DNA of 64,000 nt from Anadara kagoshimensis (Eukaryota > Mollusca > Bivalvia > Arcoida > Arcidae): assembly GCA_021292105.1 (NCBI GenBank), contig CM037871.1:40107337-40171336 (forward strand), in the 5' to 3' direction. Shown one piece after another: positions 59,419-64,000 of this stretch (position 1 is the first letter of the stretch; every line of letters begins with the position of its first letter). The position numbers were made by a program, and so were the translations under genes. Under the pieces are notes generated by a model that saw nothing but the letters and a program-made list of their open reading frames with translations, searched no databases and was not told where the DNA came from.

Positions 59419-59757
59419 AGGGTAGCTCAATTTGTAGAGTGCTCGCTCCGTAAGTGGGAGGTCGTGGGTTCAAGTCCCAACCAGGTCTGACCCAAGACTT
59501 GAAAATGGGTAGTGACTGTTCTTTCACCAAGCACTTGGCATTACAAAATGAAAGTCATGGTTCTTTCGGATGGGAACTTGAAATAAACAAGGTCCCGTGT
59601 CATGGTAAGCTTGGCACGATAAAGAACCCTGCTGTATAATGCCATCAGCGCAATGCACAGGCAAAATTTCTGCATCTTTGCCTATAGCTGGTGATTTCTC
59701 AATATAAGTGAAATATTCTTGACTGGGACATTAAACGCCATTACTCAACTCAACTCA
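59419..59757 (+). mobile_element. tRNA-headed SINE, family A, full length
   Basis: It is the most complete copy: A box GTAGCTCAATTTGTAGAG, B box GTGGGTTCAAGTCCCAACC, body TCTGACCCAAGACTTGAAAA through AGGTCCCGTGTCATGG and GATAAAGAACCCTGCTGTAT, and tail GCTGGTGATTTCTCAATATA, TTCTTGACTGGGACATTAAA, ending in ACTCAACTCAACTC repeats. The 61-codon frame inside it (59454-59639) is not a gene. Confidence 0.85.
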
Positions 59758-60508
59758 TCTAAAAGGATGGATGGGCACATCGCTATACATTTATGCCTTT
59801 GATTACACGATGGGACATATCATTCGGTTTTCTAAAATTTATCTACTCTATAATCTACTGTTACATTTAAATTAAATTGTTACATTTAAAGATATAAAAC
59901 CTTTTTGAATTAGTTATTCCTTGTGTATTTTTACTTATCAATCATTTCTAGTGTTGTAAAGGGAGTTAATTTCAGTATCTATGTATACAGCTAAAGGGAG
60001 ATAACTAGGACAGTCATCATCCATCATGTATTTTTTGGTTACTGAACAGTTGTAGTGATTTGTAAAGGCCCTTCAAGGGGGTAAATTCAAGTGTCTACTT
60101 ATACATCTAAAGGGAGATAACTGGAGTGTTTATCATTACATCTAGATTTCCAGAATATTAAACAAAAGCTCCGCTGAGCGGGGCAAAATACGCTCGTCAA
60201 TGTCTATAATGTCAGCAGGTATAATAAGAGATGAAAATGATATGCACATCTTCATATAACTGTGGAACTAGTGCAACCTACAAGCCGGACAGACAACGCC
60301 ATACCATAATGCATTTCGTCTTTGATGGGCATATAAAAATTAAGATGTGATGCAACATATACTGTTCTAAGGAAGTAAAATATTAACTTTCAGAAAGACT
60401 AGATGAATGTCTCCAACAAACTGGAAAGCAATTTAGCATTTGTATAATCAGTATGGTAGTTGTTTCCACTACTTTGTCTATTATATAAGAGTTCTATAAA
60501 TTATATAT

Positions 60509-60627
60509 GGTTATTGAACTGATATTGTAAAATATTGTCCCAAGTTGACTTGACATTTGTACGAGCTTGGGAGTGCAAATTTCGAGTCAACGAGGGACAG
60601 TATTTCACAATATCAGTTTAATAACCC
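60509..60627. repeat. Imperfect palindrome of about 119 bp
   Basis: The left arm GGTTATTGAACTGATATTG, AATATTGTCCC is mirrored by GGGACAGTATTTC, CAATATCAGTTTAATAACC. The inner part also pairs (AAGTTGACT with GAGTCAAC). It could be a MITE or a transcript hairpin. Confidence 0.7.
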
Positions 60628-61454
60628 TTTTATTATATAGCAAAATACATTTCTTTTACTTCCCACTTGTAGTTCATCTAATAAACCATTTACTACTAGT
60701 TTAATATGACAACAACACAGCAATGACGTGTCCAGTCATTTAACAACAACCGCATGATGTCAGAAATGACAGTGTCATGTGACAAAGCGTGCAGTATGAA
60801 AAAATGTTTTGACTCTGACTTAAAGTTTGCTTGCAAATATTGATACATATTGCATGCTAATACCTCAGGATTTATTGTTTAATTTCTATGTGAAACATAT
60901 AATGCTATATAATAATATATAATATACGTTGTATTCCCAAACAAAAATTCAATATTCAGGAATTTTCACAGGCAAAATATACCATTTAGAGAATCAAAAC
61001 AATCGCTGAAAAGCAGATTTAGGCAAAATGTCACTCAAAATCTTGTGTAGATAGTAAAAAATAAAGCATTAAAATTAGAGAGACAGTTCACTCAGTACAT
61101 AGAAATAAATTGTGGATATAAATCTGTGATAAAATGGCTCTGACAATGTCAACAAGAGAAGTCACTGTCAACATTAAAAAAACAATCAAATAAAGCAAGA
61201 TACAAGGGATGTCATAAACATAACACAATGAAAAAGAGAAAAAAAACTAAAACAAATTTTTGCAATTGGTCATGACAAGATATTATTTGACATTTGTAAT
61301 GTTACAAACAAGAATGATCTGAAGAAAATTGTAGTTTGCCTGTAAAACTTTACCATAAACTCATAGCATTTGTCAATAAAATACTTGGACACTGTTGAAG
61401 GTCCATGTTCACATGGGAGGTAGGGCATAACTTAACATAATCATACCAGTCCAT

Positions 61455-61577
61455 GTTGAAATCACAATCCCAAAAATAAAGTAAAAACTTTGAAAACTGG
61501 CAAGCTAAGTTGAACATGTGAACTTTCACTAGTGAAGTGAGGTACTGTGCTCTGGAAGAGTAAGCACATACCGACAA
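61455..61577 (+). repeat. 120-bp dispersed repeat, copy 3 of 3
   Basis: It matches 25580-25720 and 27055-27182 in order (ATCACAATCCCAAAAATAAA, CTTTGAAAACTGGCAAG, ACATGTGAAC, GAGTAAGCACATACC). A minus-strand frame (61350-61586) overlaps it. Confidence 0.65.
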
Positions 61578-61950
61578 AGAAAACAAACTATTTTATACTT
61601 GGTCAGGATAGATACAAATTAAACACAAACAAAATATAAAGTGACTATTAAAATCATTTTTAGTGACATATTATATTTTATAAAAAAGTGAAAATACATA
61701 TTTAAAAATGATTTTAAAACCAGTGACATATATTGTTAATAAACGACATTGTGGTGTGTTATGAATGTGAACACAGGTAAAAGCTAATATAACACACAGT
61801 GAATTTGCAGTGACAGATATACTTTTAACATTCTCCTTTGCCCAACTGTAGTCGACTTTCCATCCTGTTATAAAATAATGTGATTTCTTAATTATCAATT
61901 GATAAAATTCATCCATGTTCCATGTGATACCATAAATAAATTTTAACTTA

Positions 61951-62164
61951 TACTGTGAACATATTTATTTTTGCGGTGTACTAATTTTGGCTTATTACGC
62001 AGTCATTTGTTGTGCGCGAAAATTAATACAAAGCAAAAATTATATTATACTTATTATGATATAGAGCATATTTCAAAAACGCAAAAATTTAACTACGTGG
62101 ATATGTCTTAATATCCTATATCGCAAAAAATAAATAATCACGAAATTAAATACATTTACAGTAT
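61951..62164. mobile_element. 'TACTGTA' MITE, 214 bp
   Basis: The ends TACTGTGAACATATTTATTT and GAAATTAAATACATTTACAG pair as imperfect inverted repeats. The interior has TTTTGCGGTG, GTGCGCGAAAATTAAT and TATCGCAAAAAATAAATAA. Together with 11221-11448 it defines the family. Confidence 0.65.
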
Positions 62165-63052
62165 ACAGAGCTTTTATTTCCAGTGGTTATGGAATAGCAT
62201 TATTTGGTTTTTCTCCTATAAAATGGATACAGAGTTATTGAGCCATGTTTACATTCCTAGTAGCCGAAATTGTTATTGGGTACTGGTATCTTAGAAATTC
62301 TTTTAAAAAAGACCAGTTTTAACTAATTTGTCATAAAATAGTTTAAAAGAATTATATATTTTCACAAATTTTGGATATTTGGCTACTGATAATTCTAAAT
62401 TTGTGGAAACCTAGTATTGAGTAATTCTAGGAATCTGTAGTGTGAAAATTTAATTCAACACAGATGTTCTTAGGTATCACATAGCACAAAGATGAATCCC
62501 TTAAACCATCAAACAAGCAAATAGTGAATTACAACAATAACTGACTGATGCAAAACATCCCGTCCCAATAGTGATTACTGTAAATTGGTCTTTTGTTGTT
62601 CAGTCTTAATAAATGACATATCAGAGTTTTTCAACACGTTCATGTCATTTTATAAATGGCCAAATTCAAACTTTCAATGACTTTTATTTTATAAATGTTC
62701 AAGTTGAAACTTCAACAAGTTTTACTGTTGTATTTCATAAATGGTCAAATTCACACTTTAACAAGATTTGTTCATTTTATAAAAGTCAAACTACATGTAT
62801 GTTATATTTTCAGATAATGTAAACATTTATGGGATGTACATTTCACTTGAGTACATGTATAACCAAACCCTATTAACATGCAACATTTTTCTTTGAGCCA
62901 TTTCTGTTTTGCCTGTTTCACTGGATTTACATAGGTAAACAACTTTGACCTGTCTGCTTGACCTTTAATCTAAATATTTATTGTGGACAAGTACATTTAT
63001 GTTTAGGAATCATGCGGGTTTATTTTGTCTACATAATACGACAATAATCATG

Positions 63053-63543
63053 TACAGGGTGTTTCAAAATATCTGTCCCATCTTAAGTTTTCAATATTTT
63101 TACAAATATTTAAGTCACAGATACAAAATTGGTATCACTTGAAACATTGGAATTCTAAGATTTGTTCTTTGCCAAAACGTACGGGAAAAGTTTCGGGTGA
63201 AATATGTACTGTAGTGGTGTCAAATTTCAGAAAGAGACTTTCTCTAATTATCAAGAACAGAGGCGGACATTTGGAACACATTATTTGACTTTCTCTGGTG
63301 TGATGAAATCTTGACGTAAAGTGACGATATTTATCGAAAACGATGCAAATACTGATGTTTACAAAATTTTAGTTCTTGCTTTTCAAATATTTTATTTTAT
63401 ATATTTTTTATATTTTATAATTTTTTCACATATTATAATTGCTAGACATGAAGATTAAATGACGAAATTTTCATCAAGATATATGGTGTGATTATTTTTA
63501 ACGAGTGTTTTAAAATGGGACAGATATTTTGAAACACCCTGTA
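63053..63543. mobile_element. Tc1/mariner-like MITE, 491 bp, TIRs of about 30 bp
   Basis: The left end TACAGGGTGTTTCAAAATAT continues CTGTCCCAT, and the right end reads ATGGGACAG followed by ATATTTTGAAACACCCTGTA. The arms match almost perfectly. TA at both outer ends fits a TA target duplication, and the CAGGGTGT terminus is usual for mariner relatives. The interior is AT-rich with no transposase frame, so it needs an enzyme from elsewhere. The well-paired TIRs suggest a recent insertion. Confidence 0.85.
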
Positions 63544-64000
63544 CCTTGAGTACATTCTATTAACAGTGAATCCTACTACTACTTATTAATTGGATGGATC
63601 CTTCTACATGTATATGAATATTCCTAATGAAAGGTCAAGCGAACAGGTCATTGTTGCTTGCCTACTCTAGTTGTTTACAATTGTGCTTATCTTTCTTGCC
63701 CAAAGACACCCATACCTATGTAAACTAAAGATTTTCAAAGTGACCAACTCGATGAACATCACCAAATTGGCAATAAACACCAGAGATTACAAGCTTCATG
63801 GATTACAAAACCAGTTGGCTGATTTTGGTCTATTGAACATATGTACTTATTTGATTCATCAACACTATTCCTTCAGTTAAGATTTTGCCATTATACAGGG
63901 GTTTGATGATAAATTGAGAGGAACTTATAAAGAAAAACATAGTAGAAATAGATTATGGGACTTCAAGATACTGTGGGTGATAAGTTAGGTAGCAACGTTA

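Larger units (their letters stand above)
58780..64000. other. Intron or intergenic DNA to the window end
   Basis: If the exon at 58681-58779 is real, this stretch is its upstream intron(s). Apart from the repeats listed separately (59419-59757, 60509-60627, 61455-61577, 61951-62164, 63053-63543) it holds AT-rich DNA with frames of 60-80 codons only. No exon could be supported by both splice sites and a recognisable product. Confidence 0.5.

Noticed and set aside
59454-59639. 61-codon frame, and the similar one at 11823-12056
   Set aside because: Both are translations of the family A SINE body in opposite orientations.
61671-61916. Minus-strand frame with WKVDYSWAKENVKSISV and a hydrophobic stretch, preceded by an acceptor-like ACAG
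   Set aside because: No convincing donor or family match was found. It remains a weak candidate exon of the gene ending at 58681.

Overview
The window reads as nuclear DNA of an animal, most likely a bivalve mollusc. It is AT-rich, its genes are split into short exons by introns with GT/AG ends, and it is crowded with short repeats: tRNA-headed SINEs, miniature inverted-repeat elements (MITEs), and elements with the terminal 'ggcccatgggcct' and 'agctcacctgagc' motifs that I associate with bivalve genomes. The clade is inferred from this repeat style and is not proven.

Layout: (1) 1652-21869, plus strand: the last nine coding exons of a CCDC87-like coiled-coil protein; the 5' part lies outside the window. 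Its first intron holds two large minisatellites (33-bp and 34-bp units). (2) 21870-26281: a convergent intergenic region full of repeats. (3) 26282-45041, minus strand: MRPS30 (mitoribosomal protein mL65), four exons. Its last intron is occupied by about 13.2 kb of an almost uniform 82-bp tandem repeat, roughly 160 copies, whose minus strand (the sense strand of MRPS30) looks like a decayed tRNA of the Leu/Ser class. (4) 45370-55519, plus strand: GALK2 (N-acetylgalactosamine kinase), nine exons, 458 codons before the stop once one missing base is allowed for. Its start codon lies about 330 bp from the MRPS30 start in head-to-head arrangement, so the two housekeeping-type genes probably share a bidirectional promoter. 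(5) 55520-64000: repeat-rich intergenic DNA plus one convincing minus-strand terminal exon (58681-58779) of an unrecognised gene. The end of that exon, including its stop codon, has been copied into a short tandem array just downstream.

The genes do not form a pathway. CCDC87 is linked to sperm and cilia, MRPS30 to mitochondrial translation, and GALK2 to amino-sugar salvage. Three one-base frame breaks (two in MRPS30 homopolymers, one in GALK2) and many scattered one-base indels in the satellite suggest residual long-read consensus errors rather than dead genes.

The most unusual object is the intronic tRNA-like 82-bp satellite. Each unit carries a near-consensus Pol III A box and is bounded by a 14-bp palindrome that doubles as a potential acceptor stem; both ends of the array also fall in that palindrome. 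Other items worth attention are a 145-bp tandem repeat that regularly spaces nuclear-receptor half-sites, a 0.7-kb fold-back element in GALK2 intron 1, and several TIR element families present in two or more copies.
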